From Brasenia schreberi (taxonomy: Eukaryota > Streptophyta > Magnoliopsida > Nymphaeales > Cabombaceae), in NCBI GenBank assembly GCA_036023115.1, contig JAYKKT010000064.1:8750501-8814500 (forward strand): DNA of 64,000 bases. Reading direction: 5' to 3'. Below, one piece after another: positions 23,641 through 35,200 of this stretch (the stretch's first letter is position 1; each line of letters begins with the position of its first letter). Made by a program: the position numbers and the translations under genes. The notes beneath the pieces are model-generated. The model saw only the letters and a list, made by a program, of their open reading frames with translations, had not been told where the DNA came from and searched no databases.

Positions 23641-24643
23641 AAACCACAGAGCAAGAAACACGTTAACTTGAAGCAGAATTGAAAACTAACAATTTTTTCT
23701 AAGGTTTTTTTTTTTGCCTCCAAACCCCTAAACGAATACCAAAGGATAAATCTGTAATTTTTACTTATTTGTCCCCTTTTTATATTTTTGTAAAATCACA
23801 AGGACCAACTCGTAAAATTACTATTTGGTATTCTTGTAAAATTCGCAACTAATCGGGGTTAAAATCATAATTTTAACTCTCAGGGTGAATCTGTAATTTT
23901 TCAAAAGGAACAGGGGTAAACCTATCTTTTAACTGAATGGCAGAAATGATATTTTTCAAACCGGGTTGGATAATACCTTAAATCAATAGCCCCTAGTATT
24001 TTTGTAATTTTCAAAAACGGCCAAGGGGTAAACTTGTCCTTTTACCATGGCAACTTCGTAATAATAAAAAAGGACTGGGGGTAGTTTTGTCCTTTTCTCT
24101 CAAAACCCGAGGCGGTTTTCTGAAACTACTGGCAGTTTCAGAAAACCGCTAGTCATTTTCGTGAAACCGTCGACGGTTTTGGAAAACCGTTGGTTTTTCG
24201 GTCGCGATTTTCTAAAAACCGCAGATTTTTTATTTATTTATTTATTTATATTGCTATAAAAGTGAAAAAATATAAAAAATAGTTACAGTTCTGGATTTTT
24301 CCAGAGAGAGAGAGGGAGAGAGAGGGGGAGGGAGAGGGTCGGCCGATGGACGATCGTCGTCGTTGGCTATCGGCTGTCAGCGGGTTCTTCTTCTTCTGAG
24401 CACTCCAGCCGGCTGCTGGCCGTTCGTCGCTTGCCATTTCTGTTTCGCCTTCAGGCTTTTTCTGGCTTGCCGTTGTTTTACCTTTGGGGTTTTATCCGGC
24501 TTGCCTTTGGTTTTGCCTTTGGGGCTTTTCGCCGGCTCCGGCTTGCCGGCCGGATATGCTCTCTCTTCCTTGTCCGACTGCCGACTTCTTTCTGAAAAAA
24601 TTGTTTCTAACTTATCCCTCCCTCTTCTTTTGTTTTGCAGGGA
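23641..24643 (-). other. Untranslated leader of copia element 1
   Basis: About 1 kb between the primer site and gag with no coding signal. It contains a purine-rich GAGAGAG tract near 24300-24340 (+ strand). Element 2 has a leader of similar length with a GA microsatellite in the same relative place, so the layout is a family trait. Confidence 0.7.
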
Positions 24644-24660
24644 ACTAGGCCCTGATATCA
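24644..24660 (-). promoter_or_regulatory. Primer-binding site of copia element 1
   Basis: On the minus strand TGATATCAGGGCCTAG begins one base inside the 5' LTR end. It resembles the tRNA-Met(i) complement TGGTATCAGAGCC with a few substitutions. Confidence 0.8.
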
Positions 24661-24661
24661 C

Positions 24662-24999
24662 TAGAGGATCGGCGCTTACCTTTCTGTCTTTTGGGTCGTC
24701 GGAGGTTGAGTGAGCGCAGCGGATGGTGATGTCGCGAGGTTTCCATACGAGGACTTGCTCAAACGATTGTATGTAATCTTGTATATCTATGTGTTTTTAT
24801 ATATATTTCACCTTGTGAAATGGCTGCCTTTTTATAGGCAGTCGCTCCCCCAATCGTCTGGCTTAATCTTCTCGTGGCTTCCCTCGTCTGAGAGCTGTAA
24901 CGGATGGCCGTTACCGGATTTTTCGGTAACAACTGTTCGTTATTTTATCTGGCCTTTCCTCGGGTTACCCGAGCCGAGAATGGCCATTTCATTGTAAAA
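24662..24999 (-). repeat. 5' LTR of copia element 1
   Basis: 338 bp homologous to 19226-19584. The terminal TG and CA dinucleotides have mutated (TA and AA as read on +), but the position next to the primer site and the flanking GCCTT fix the ends. Confidence 0.9.
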
Positions 25000-25004
25000 G
25001 CCTT
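25000..25004. repeat. Right target-site duplication of copia element 1
   Basis: GCCTT, identical to 19221-19225 on the other side of the element. Confidence 0.85.
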
Positions 25005-25053
25005 ATGCTTTGTTTTGAGATGAAGTGTAAGGTAGGAGACAAAGCCGTAACTC

Positions 25054-25296
25054 GTGGTTCTCGACAAAGGGGACATCAAAACGATAACACGGACGTGGTA
25101 ATAGAAGTTGAAGAATGGAGGTTTATAGCAGCTGCTTTTCATCTAGAACTCGTGTCCACCTTTTCTTCAAAGTCAACTTATGAGTGGCCCTTGCATATTT
25201 GTTTCCACAAAGAAATGTGGATAATTTAGTACAACGTGGTTGTGGTGTTTCCCGTCAACCTTGTACTGTCTGAGAAGAAATGTGCTTAATCAGCGG

Positions 25297-25340
<44 letters not shown>

Positions 25341-25383
25341 GTGTGTGCGCGTGCGTGTCTGTCTGTCTCTCTGTGTGTGTGAG
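25054..25383 (+). promoter_or_regulatory. Promoter-like region of TBL fragment C
   Basis: Homologous to 25930-26270 upstream of copy B (shared GTGGTTCTCGACAAAG, GGACATCAAAA, GAAGAATGGAGGTTTATAGC) and, in its 3' part, to 11525-11767 upstream of copy A. It has the TATA-like TTTATAG at 25122 and a CT repeat (25299-25337) followed by a GT-rich stretch. Whether it still drives transcription is unknown. Confidence 0.55.
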
Positions 25384-25614
25384 ATGGGGAATAAAGATGA
25401 TACCTTTCCACGGATCCATTTATGGACTTTCATAGTTAGCATATGTTTGATAATGGTCGAGCGTCCCTTCAACATGGACTTCTCCCCCTCTTCAATTGCC
25501 AAGGTCTCTCACGATGAGCCATTGTCTTCCATACAAGCCACCAACATCACGGCAACAACTTCCACAGAGCCACACCATACTCATATATACCTCTGTATAA
25601 TATATTATATTTAA
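25384..25614 (+). pseudogene. TBL fragment C: exon-1 remnant only
   Basis: ATG at 25384 opens a frame recognisably related to exon 1 of copies A and B: an N-terminal hydrophobic stretch (LWTFIVSICLIMV) and a stem with SSIAKVSHDEPLSSIQ, compare SSIDKISHDEPLPSLQG in copy A. Similarity fades after about 25560. There is no splice donor equivalent to that of A and B, and none of exons 2-4 follows before the promoter of copy B starts at 25930. It is best read as a truncated third copy. A short transcript could still be made from its conserved promoter, but no function can be assigned. Confidence 0.7.
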
Positions 25615-25929
25615 GTTAACTATTTTATACATAATATATAATATTATACGTATACTAAATTAACGTTTATATATAAAGATTTTCTTTAAAATTTATAAAG
25701 ATGGCGGAGGAGTGGGGCGGGTTGTGCCGAATTGGCTGTGGGGTGGGGGCAGGTTCAGAACCCTAAGACCAGCGCGTGTATTAATAAAAGGTTTGGATTC
25801 TAAAAAAAGTCGCACAGGGTCGGTGACGGGAAAAACCGCACCACCCATTACCATCAACAAGAGCAACCAAATTTCGCAGGTCGGCCTATGGTTTTAGGTG
25901 AAGTTATTAATAAGCTTTATATGAAGAGG
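25615..25929. other. Spacer between fragment C and copy B
   Basis: AT-rich (TATAATATATTA type) then a G-rich stretch. No gene is recognised. Exons 2-4 of a full gene would be expected here and are missing. Confidence 0.5.
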
Positions 25930-26203
25930 GTGGAGTGGTTCTCGACAAAGAGGACATCAAAATGATAACAGATACTAGGTAATGACAGTTGAAGAATGGA
26001 GGTTTATAGCGGCTGCTTTTCATCTAAAATCCATATGCTCACCATTTCTTCAAAGTCAACTTATCAATGGCCCTGGCATGTTTGTCTCCAAAAAACAAAT
26101 ATGGTTTACTACAACGTGCTTGCATGTTCTGTATCGTTTCCGTCAACCTTGAATGGTCTGAAAAGAACTATGGTTTATCGAACGGAAGACCTTCATCATC
26201 GTT

Positions 26204-26270
<67 letters not shown>
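25930..26270 (+). promoter_or_regulatory. Core promoter and 5'UTR of TBL copy B
   Basis: Third member of the conserved promoter set, with AGTTGAAGAATGGAGGTTTATAGC (TATA-like box at 26003), TTTCTTCAAAGTCAACTTAT and a pure CT repeat of 66 nt (26205-26270) running directly into the ATG. The repeat is much longer than in copy A, where the CT tract is short and interrupted. Confidence 0.65.
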
Positions 26271-26272
<2 letters not shown>

Positions 26273-29200
26273 GGAGAACAAGATTCAAAACGGTTTCAAA
26301 TATGGTGTCGTTTCACAGCTCCTCTTATGCGCTTTCATGGGTAGCATATGTTGGATAATTGTAGAGCTTCGCTTTTCCATGGACTCCTCTTCTTCAGTCG
26401 ACGTGGTCTCTCTTGATGAGCCATTACCTTCCTTACAAGGCACCAACATCACGGGAACCTCTCTTCCTTCAATCGACAAGGTCTCTCATGATGAGCCATT
26501 GCCTTCTTTACAAGGCACCAACATCAAGGGAAGAAATTCCATCATCTCCTTTCGGGATTATCTTCGCTGCATAAGGTAAACAATCAAACATTCACCATAT
26601 CGCCACTTTTTTCTGTTACTCCTATCGCCACTGTTTTCTTTTACCTCCCGTTAACAAGTTATACTACATTGGCATAAACTCGCTAGCTCTTGCTGACACT
26701 AGACCCCGAGGGCTAGTCATGCAAACCTCGGTTTTACGCTGGGTTCTTCCAGCCCGTCGAACAGCATTGATTTCTTTGGGTAACTACTCACTCAAGCTGA
26801 ACACGTGACTGACACGAATCATCACCGGACCCGGAAAACTCATAAGTAATTGGACATGAAACCTAGAGGCTCATGTTACCTCGTGGGGAGGAGTGGGGAT
26901 GGGTGGCACGCGGCCGATATTTTTGAGCAAGGGTATATAACCTAATTTTTTCATCCCAACGCAACATAAACATCTGGTTTCGTTTAAAAAATCTTCTGCA
27001 ATCAGATCGTTATCTCACATGGCAGGAGAGTCGGCGATCACTAGATGAAGGTCATGAGTTTGATACCCAGGGCATACATACCTGGCTCCTGGCTCCCTGT
27101 TTTAACCCCAAAAAAGATTATTCAAAACTTTTACTGTGAGTTGTCATTGTTGCAAAGATGTTGATGTTCACTGCATTGAAAATATATCTAATCGGCTAAC
27201 TTCATGACCAGTGAGTCCGGGAGATGGATCTACGATACAACGCCCAGGCACATACCATGGAATTACGCTGGACATGCATGGTCAACAGATTGTGAATATA
27301 GGCACCCTGGTTTAAAAGGAAAAGCTGCTGAGCAAGCATCAGTCACCGCTCAAAATTGGACGGTACATTTTATTTGCTCTTGATACGCTTCTATCATAGA
27401 TTAAGTAGAACTCTGGGTTATTGTTTTAAGGAACAACGTAAAACATAAAGGTTTAAAAGGGTGCATTTGAATCTCACAAATCTAAGATAGGAACCAATTT
27501 ATAACCCATGATATCCAGTGTTATGCTTCGCCGGTACGTCTTGGGTTGGCTCCGATTCCACCTTTTGTGGAACCGGAACCAGTGGTTCTAAATGGTTGAT
27601 TCCATATACTTTTCTTTTCTTTTTCTTTTTGAAGTTCAACTTGGGTTAAGCAGTTTAGGTATTATTGTTGTCAATGACAACTCAATTTGAATGGCACTTT
27701 CATAAGCTTGCTGTAATAGGATCTGATGTGAGGTATGCCAAACTCGTTCTTAGGAGAGAAATGGATAATGCTTCAGGTGATGGAGTGGACTCCTAGGAAT
27801 TCGATTGTGTGTATCCCGGCTGCCGTTGGGATCACACATATGAGAGAGAACACCTGATGTGCTTGAAAATATGTCGAGGATACCATATTATAGCTACTCC
27901 TAGGAATTGTGGTTGTATTGATTCCCTCTTGTATTCATTACACTCGCTATTTACCAACCTCTATTGAGGCGGCAAGTGTCCGTCTTTCTTGGGCATGACT
28001 TTCATTTCCTTATCGTTCCTTTCTTTCTTCTACTACATAAGGTAGAATGTGTCAACTATCCTTCATCACTTCTTCATACTTCAAGATCCATCAACACCAT
28101 AAGCCTGAGCTTCTTGTTCTATCCGTTGGGATCTCTCGAGACATCAATACATTCTCCTTTATGATGTCATATCCACAATCATCGAAGACATAAATCATAC
28201 TTATATTGATTGTACACCAAAAAGGGTGTCTTGACAAATCCGCTTTCTCAATGCGATTCTCGAGATTAAAATCCTAGGGGGAGCTTTTAATACAGCTTGC
28301 CATATTCTTTATAGATTTCATCATAAGCATAAAAAAAGTAATCCCTTTGAGCTTTGGAGAGTCAAAATACCAACCTCAAATATCTCAAAGTGTGAGGATG
28401 TCTTACAAAAGTACTCGTCCCTAAACATAAGAGAAAGAAATTGAGACATAAAATAGTGTATGTCACATTTTTTAGTTACGTGAAGACAAGCTATGCGTAC
28501 AGATTCTTGGTCATTAGATATAATGTTTCTAGCATAGATTTCAATACAATAGTTGAGTGCTACATTCTTTGATAATATGTTTTCCATGAAGACTAGAGTT
28601 CCCCAAGTCCTAAAGTGTAAAAAGTCACATGTAAGAGACTTATGTATGTGATGACCAAGAAGAGACAAAGTTTAGTCCCATATTGAAGAATGAGATAAAT
28701 TCACATGTCCTTTTATATAGTTGGTAGCTCATGAACATTAGTTCAAAAGAGTTGTTGTGCTAAGCTTGAGCTTGGGTTTGGATTTGAGAATTGTCTTCGG
28801 TTTATCTTTTGTACAATTTTTTTGTTATCTAATGGTCAAGAGTATTTATAAGGGAACGGTTACGAGATGGAGAGGTGAATCATTTGGATCGTATTTATGA
28901 TTCGTGATCAACATGTAATCTATAAATAAGCGATTAAGGCTCCTTAATCATAGGATTATTCATGAGTACACTTTCTCCTCCTATCTCTGTTCTCTACTCC
29001 CTCTTCCTGTGGTATTCCCTATAGTGTGACCGCTCACAGTCGTCTTTCCCTCCAGTCATAGATGACTAAGGCCTGGTCGAAGTTGACTCGAAGCCAAGTA
29101 CATGTTTTTCGAGTTGTGTGTACGTTTTATCCTAGGAAGAAGGCGTAGATACCCCGTATATAATGATAGTGGGGCACTGATTTATCTAATGCAAGTTCGC

Positions 29201-32200
29201 AAGAGTGACTCACACAGATAAGTTTTTCTGATTATTGCTTCTGCTTTTGTTTTTTGTATGTACGGTTTGTGTATGATTTTCACTTTGTGTGTACGTTTTA
29301 TCCTAGAAAGAATTCGCTCTTCTTCTGATTATTTCTTCTACTTTTATTTTCTATATGTACAGTTTGTTTATGACTTACTTTGGATGTACGGTTATTGTTG
29401 TTGATTGGTATTATGCATGTATTTCTATGACTTTGGCCAACAGTATAGAGACAACAAATTGAAAGTATGATATTGATATTTCCTTATGATGGCTGGTTTG
29501 GGAGGGCACTTTTAGACTCACGACTTTGTGAGGGATTGTTGGATTTAATGATAATTAAGTTGGGTTTATTAAACCCATGTGCATTAATAACATTTAATTC
29601 ATGCTCATATCCAAATATTCAATTGATGCATCATTGATATATATAAAGTCCTAAAGTGTAAAAGGTCACATGTAAGGGACTTATGCATGTGATGACCAAG
29701 AAGAGACAAAGTTTAAACCCATATTGAAGAATGAGATAAACTCACATGTCCTTTTATATAGTTGGTAGCTCATGAACCTTAGTTCAAAGAGTTGTTGTGT
29801 CGAGCTTGGGCTTGGGTTTGGATTTGAGAATTGTCTTCGGTTTATCTTTTGCACAAAAATCTTTTGATCTAACAATCAAGAGTACTTATGGGGAACAGTT
29901 ACAAGATGGAGAGGTGTGTCATTTGGATTGTATTCATGATTCGTGATCCAACACATAGTCTATAAATAAGCAATTAGGGTTCCCTAATCATAGGATTATT
30001 CATGAGCACACTTTCTTCTCCTATCTTTGTTCTCTACTCCCTCTACTCGTGGTATTCCCTATGTTGTGACTGCTCACAATCGTCCTTTCCTCCAGTCATA
30101 GACAACTGAGGCCTAGTCGAAGTCGACTCGAAGCTAAGTACATGCCTTTCGAGTTGTGTGTACATTTTATCCTAGGAAGAAGGCGTAGGTACCGGTACAT
30201 AATGATAGTGGGCACTGATTTCTCTAATGCAAGTCCGCAAGTGTGACTCACACAGATAAGTTCTTCTAATTATTGCTTCTACTTTTGTTTTTTGTATGTA
30301 CGGTTTGTTTATGGCTTAGTTTGGATCTGCAGTTATTACTGTTGATTGGTATTATGCATGTATTTCTATGATTTTCACCAACAGTATAGAGACAACAAAT
30401 TGAAACTATGACATTGATATTCCCTTATGTGTTAGCTGAGAACAACCTAGGAGTCACTAGATATCTCTACCCTTTTTGCATGAGTGGTGAATATCAAGCC
30501 TAAATCATAGATTAAGGCATGGTACTTTGTTTCATTATTGGTGAGGTTTGACTCTAAGGACATAATGAACATTCCTACCTTTCTCATTTGGGGAGATGAT
30601 GTATACACTAATTCTCATACTTTTACTATACTTAAAATCCTCGAACATCATCAACCATGATTGCTTGACTACCATACTTTATTCAGCATCTAAAAGTTCA
30701 TATATTTCAATACATACTAAATGTGTGAGGAACTCTACTTTACCTTGTTCTTTTATCACTTTGAGAGGTAAATGTTTCAGGTCAAAAGGATACAACTTAA
30801 TACAAGGCCTCCATCATAAAATGTCAATTTTGCAAATTACTTGTACCTCAATAACTATGGGGTAGTACTCTAACTTCATTCAAGCATGATATAAGGCCAA
30901 ACACATTTTTTCTATAGGAGAATATCGAGACTAAAGGTCAATTACTAACTGATCAAATAAAAATCAGTTCGCTCAGTGTTATCATCGGTATCTTGTGCTA
31001 GGAGGGAACCAATTTGTAATCTCCATAATTGTACTCTTAATGTGACCAATGACTCCACTCTGAAATCAGAGATCTTGAGGTTTGTGGGAATTAGATCGGA
31101 AATTGTTCTTCCAATCATGTAGCATTGCATTCAATAAATGTACATCTAACAATGAACACTCGTATCAAAGGGTGGTTGTTTACCACAGTTGTAATATAGA
31201 AAGGTTGAAGATGTTGTGTAGCAACTTCACACACCAAGGTCATCAAATCTCACTCTTCTGCAAGAAAATTATCATCTTTCAATAGGTCTGGGATGCTCCA
31301 CATGGAGAAAACTTGTTGGGAGAATAATAAATAACCCTTTTGGTGGATAGAACGCACCATCCTTGAATAGGTCTTATTTGAAAAGTCATCATCCTAGACA
31401 ATTTCTTCTAGTGCATATTGGCTAACTATATGAGTATGTGGTTCATCCGGAGTTTCATTACTTGGCTTTGATCTTGAAGATTCTGAATCACTAGTGTAGT
31501 TCATCTTAATTGTGGTTCTTGTCATACTAGTATGATATTGACGCATTGACTCGTTTTCCCCACTAGTGTTAGCCATAACCTTATCTCCTAAACCATTTTG
31601 GCCCACATTAAAAGGTAATCAGTCTTGTTCCCTAGCTTTCTTTGCACAACTGGTTATATATGCTCAAAGTCCTTCTCTCCAAAGGATAGAAAGTGTCTCT
31701 ATTCTATTTCTAGCTCTCTCTTGATTGGCATCATTGGCAGCTTGTTAATCTTTCCACTATTTATTGAGGACCGCTTTGATCCACTCGTGGTCTCTTTAAG
31801 TAATAAATATAGGTGCCCTTTTGATTTAGTATTTTCTATACCTACTTTCTCATGAAGTGACATTGTGTGGCTCTCCTTCACTGAACTTTGAATGGTCACT
31901 AGATACCCTCATCAGGGTTTAGTTATGATAGGCTCGGCTCACACTGCTTGTCACTCCTCCGCCTCTTTGGATAGTCATGTTTTGATTGTTCATTAGAATC
32001 TAGGACTCAGGAGCGAGTAGCTAAGCAATCTTGATTTGGGGCGAAGAGAAGTTCATTGAACTCTAACCTTCTCTTTTGTTGGGCCCTTCTTCTTTGAGCC
32101 CATTGTTTCTTTGTACGTATGGGTTGTCGGTGGTGAGGTCAGGGACACTATCCCGAAAATGAATTCTCTAATCATTGGTCTACCCTTGGGTTAACTCGAG

Positions 32201-35200
32201 GTTTGATCATTCGACCTCACCATAGGGCATGATCTACTTTTGAGATATATAAAGCAGTTATGCCTTCCAGTACTAGCACTTCGACAGCTCAAATGAAGTA
32301 CCACCGATAGCGATGTCTTGCTAGATTCGGCTCACCCCTATCTCCTTAGTACTTTGTTAGTTTGTAGCTACTTGAACTAGGAGTTCCTTCTAAAAGGCAC
32401 CACGAGGGTCATCATTGGTGGTAGGGTTTTCGTGCTTCTCGTGCTTGTTGATGATGCCTATATCTCTCCTAAGATGCACATCGGATCTGATGGAGCAGGT
32501 TGGATGGGAAACCGAATGGCTCTGGGTATTTCTCATTCATCATCGGCTCACCCTCCTTCCTCAACCTCGAGTGCTCTGCCTCAACATGGGTTAGAATAGA
32601 AGAGTGTTTTGTCTTTACTACTTTGATCTCACATCTTTTGCATGCTATTTACTCCAATGGTATAGAAAAGCATAGTTGGGCCATCTTCAACTGTGGCACA
32701 CATAGTTGGGAATAGGTTTGCATCAGTTTTGAGTTGTTTACTTGCAAGTTTGAGGTGGCCTTCTTTAAAAGCATCTTGTATAACTGCATGAAATTTGATG
32801 CATCGGTTGTACCATTTGCAGTATCGTGGAATCTTCTTAAGGTATTATCTTGAGGATATTGAATGACCCTCGGAAAAACAGATTTGCTGGTCTTTTAGCA
32901 ACATATCAAACAACCACGACTCCTTATCGACTTCCTTCTGTTTCCCTTTAAGGGATCAAAAAATATTATAGATGTATGGTGGATCTTGAGTCAATTCAAT
33001 TGTCATGATTTTGTCCAAATATAACTCTTCATTTGTATCTTGTATTATATCCTCTATGCATGAGATAAGGGTCTCACAATAGTCTTTTTTGATCTCTCCC
33101 GTTTGTTGAGTAATGTATAAGAGATTTTCAAGAGTTTCTCTACCTCTATCGCTTGATTTGCTAGTTAGACCAAGGTAGAGCAAAAATGACCTACCAACAC
33201 TTTCTTTTTTTCGATTGAAAGCAATTTTATACCAAGGCTAAATATTGGGCCTCAATAAACTGCAACTGGCAGCGAGAGACCAGATCATGGAAGTTCTCAA
33301 AGAAAACTTTGATTGTTTTACCTTCTATCAAAGGTTCATTAAGTCAGTAGGAGTTCGATTGTGGACAGATCTTGTTGTACCATTTTGAAATGATACCAGC
33401 ATATGCTTGACCTATTAGGGATGACACAAAAGTTTGAGTTTATACAACTCATTGTCACCTAACTCTCCATATTTAATAGTGAATCAAGCCAAATGTTTGT
33501 TAGGGTACTAGATGTCTTGTTTTGAAAAGATTATGAATTTTTCATTGAAGCCCCTTGGGATAAAAGCAAGCCTGTCAAACTACTTGGGGTATGTCTTACA
33601 ATCGAGCTTTGTATTCGTAGCGGAGTTTGTTTCCAATCGTGTCTCATACTAGATCAATGACTCCACCATGTTTTAAAGGTGTGTCTTTAAAGTTTAGAGG
33701 TTGATTTGGCACCTAGTTGACTATCGCTTGATATTGTTGGTTGGCTAGCAGCAATGGTACTAGATATGTAGGTGTCGGGTATGTCTCAGCTTGATACATA
33801 GGTCAATGTGGTGGGACTTGTGGACCATATTCCCTGAGTTATGATGATGGTGTAGATCCCATCCCCCTTGAGAAACTATGAAATTAGGTGCAAGTGAAGG
33901 CACTATTGGCTAAAGTATCTTGTATATGCTCCTAGCATATTGACTGGGATATGGATGCCTGCTAAAGATGCATAAGAGTGTCCCATGATAAAAATAGAAG
34001 GATGGAGTCGATATTGAGTATTTTGTTTGAGCCATCATATCGGTGGTCTTTAAGCAATATTGACTTATCCATACTACAAATCAAGTTCTTGAGTCGTAGA
34101 GGACTTTGAAACACTATGAGTTCTTGTGTATGTGCCAAAAGTCGGCCATTTTTGAGGTGATGCTTGAGCAACTGCTTTAGCAGATTGTCTCTTTTTCTCA
34201 ACCAGTGTCTTGCCTTGAATAGTGACTAGTTGATTTGCTATCCATGACCCTTCCGTTCACCCAAAACCGGCCATGTCTATCCAGTGTTCTAAGGGAGTAT
34301 TTGCTCACTCGTTGCGTAGTGGCGGGAATCCCAAAACCAGGGTGCCCGTGCATCCGCAGGCCAGATTTACACGACTACGGCCTTCCACTTGAGGAGGTGG
34401 AACGGAAGGGTCATGGATAGTGTGGCTGTGGGCTTCGCATTCTGCCGACAGCTACGCGATTGATCACACCCTATCATCGTTGATTTGTTCTATACACTGT
34501 GATCATCCTCAGTTTGTTGTTAGACATCTAGCAACGAGATCAAATCCCTGAATTTGAGATCTAAACCTTTCAATCACTCCTTGATGTCTTGGAGATGAAT
34601 AAATAACATAGCATTTTGGTCAATGAATTGAGTTGTTAACTGGTAACTCTGACAAATACACTTTTGCAGGTAAGAGAGTTATTGAAATGGGCATGGGTAA
34701 CCAACGAGACATGCCCGTTCCAACCCGTGAACCGAGATGAGCTTTGCATGCTTATAGGCGCAAGAGGCAATATGATGGTAGTTGGTGACTCCATTAACCA
34801 CGAAATTCAAGTGTCAATTATAAACAACCTCATTAAGGACCCAAATGCCCAAAAGATTGTTAGGGACGAACAGGATATCTGCAAGACATGTCCCGGGTTT
34901 CCAGTATGCGGTGACGTGCTCGGAATTGGTCGCGAATTCAATGTATCATTTGTCAGGAATGAAAAGGTATCGTTGGTTGAAAAACCACATTCTCCTGTTT
35001 CATGGCATCAAGAGTGGCCATGGAAGAATCTTATTAAGGAATGGAATGTCAAGACATTGCTAATCAACAGAGGAGCCCACTATTTTCGTGATGAGATACT
35101 CCTGCCAGAATTGAACTCGACCTTCTCTTTTCTAAAACATAACCATCCTAATCTTTTGGTGATATATAGAAACACGCCACCAGGTACTTTCCTTCCATCC

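Larger units (their letters stand above)
19226..24999 (-). mobile_element. Ty1/copia LTR retrotransposon 1
   Basis: A complete element in minus orientation: 3' LTR 19226-19584, polypurine tract, RNase H, RT, integrase, protease and gag (right to left on the minus strand), about 1 kb leader, tRNA-Met(i) primer site and 5' LTR 24662-24999, flanked by a 5-bp duplication. Domain order gag-PR-INT-RT-RH defines copia. The coding part has several frameshifts and stops, and the LTRs differ at roughly two dozen positions plus a small gap, so it is an old, inactive insertion. It lies between TBL copy A and fragment C. Confidence 0.95.
27660..34230. other. Repeat-filled insertion inside intron 2 of copy B
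   Basis: Homology to intron 2 of copy A stops at about 27660 and resumes at about 34425 (shared GTGGCTGTG, CTATACACTG.GATCATCC). The interval between has no counterpart in A. It holds the direct-repeat pair at 28.6-30.4 kb, retrotransposon-like gag remnants on the minus strand at about 33.2-33.9 kb, and otherwise unrecognised sequence. No intact gene is found in it. Confidence 0.7.

Noticed and set aside
26067..26358. Open frames through the CT repeat giving long Leu-Ser runs
   Set aside because: They arise from translating the microsatellite; true coding sequence starts at the ATG right after it. The same holds for the CT/GA tracts at 25299, 45589 and 58831.
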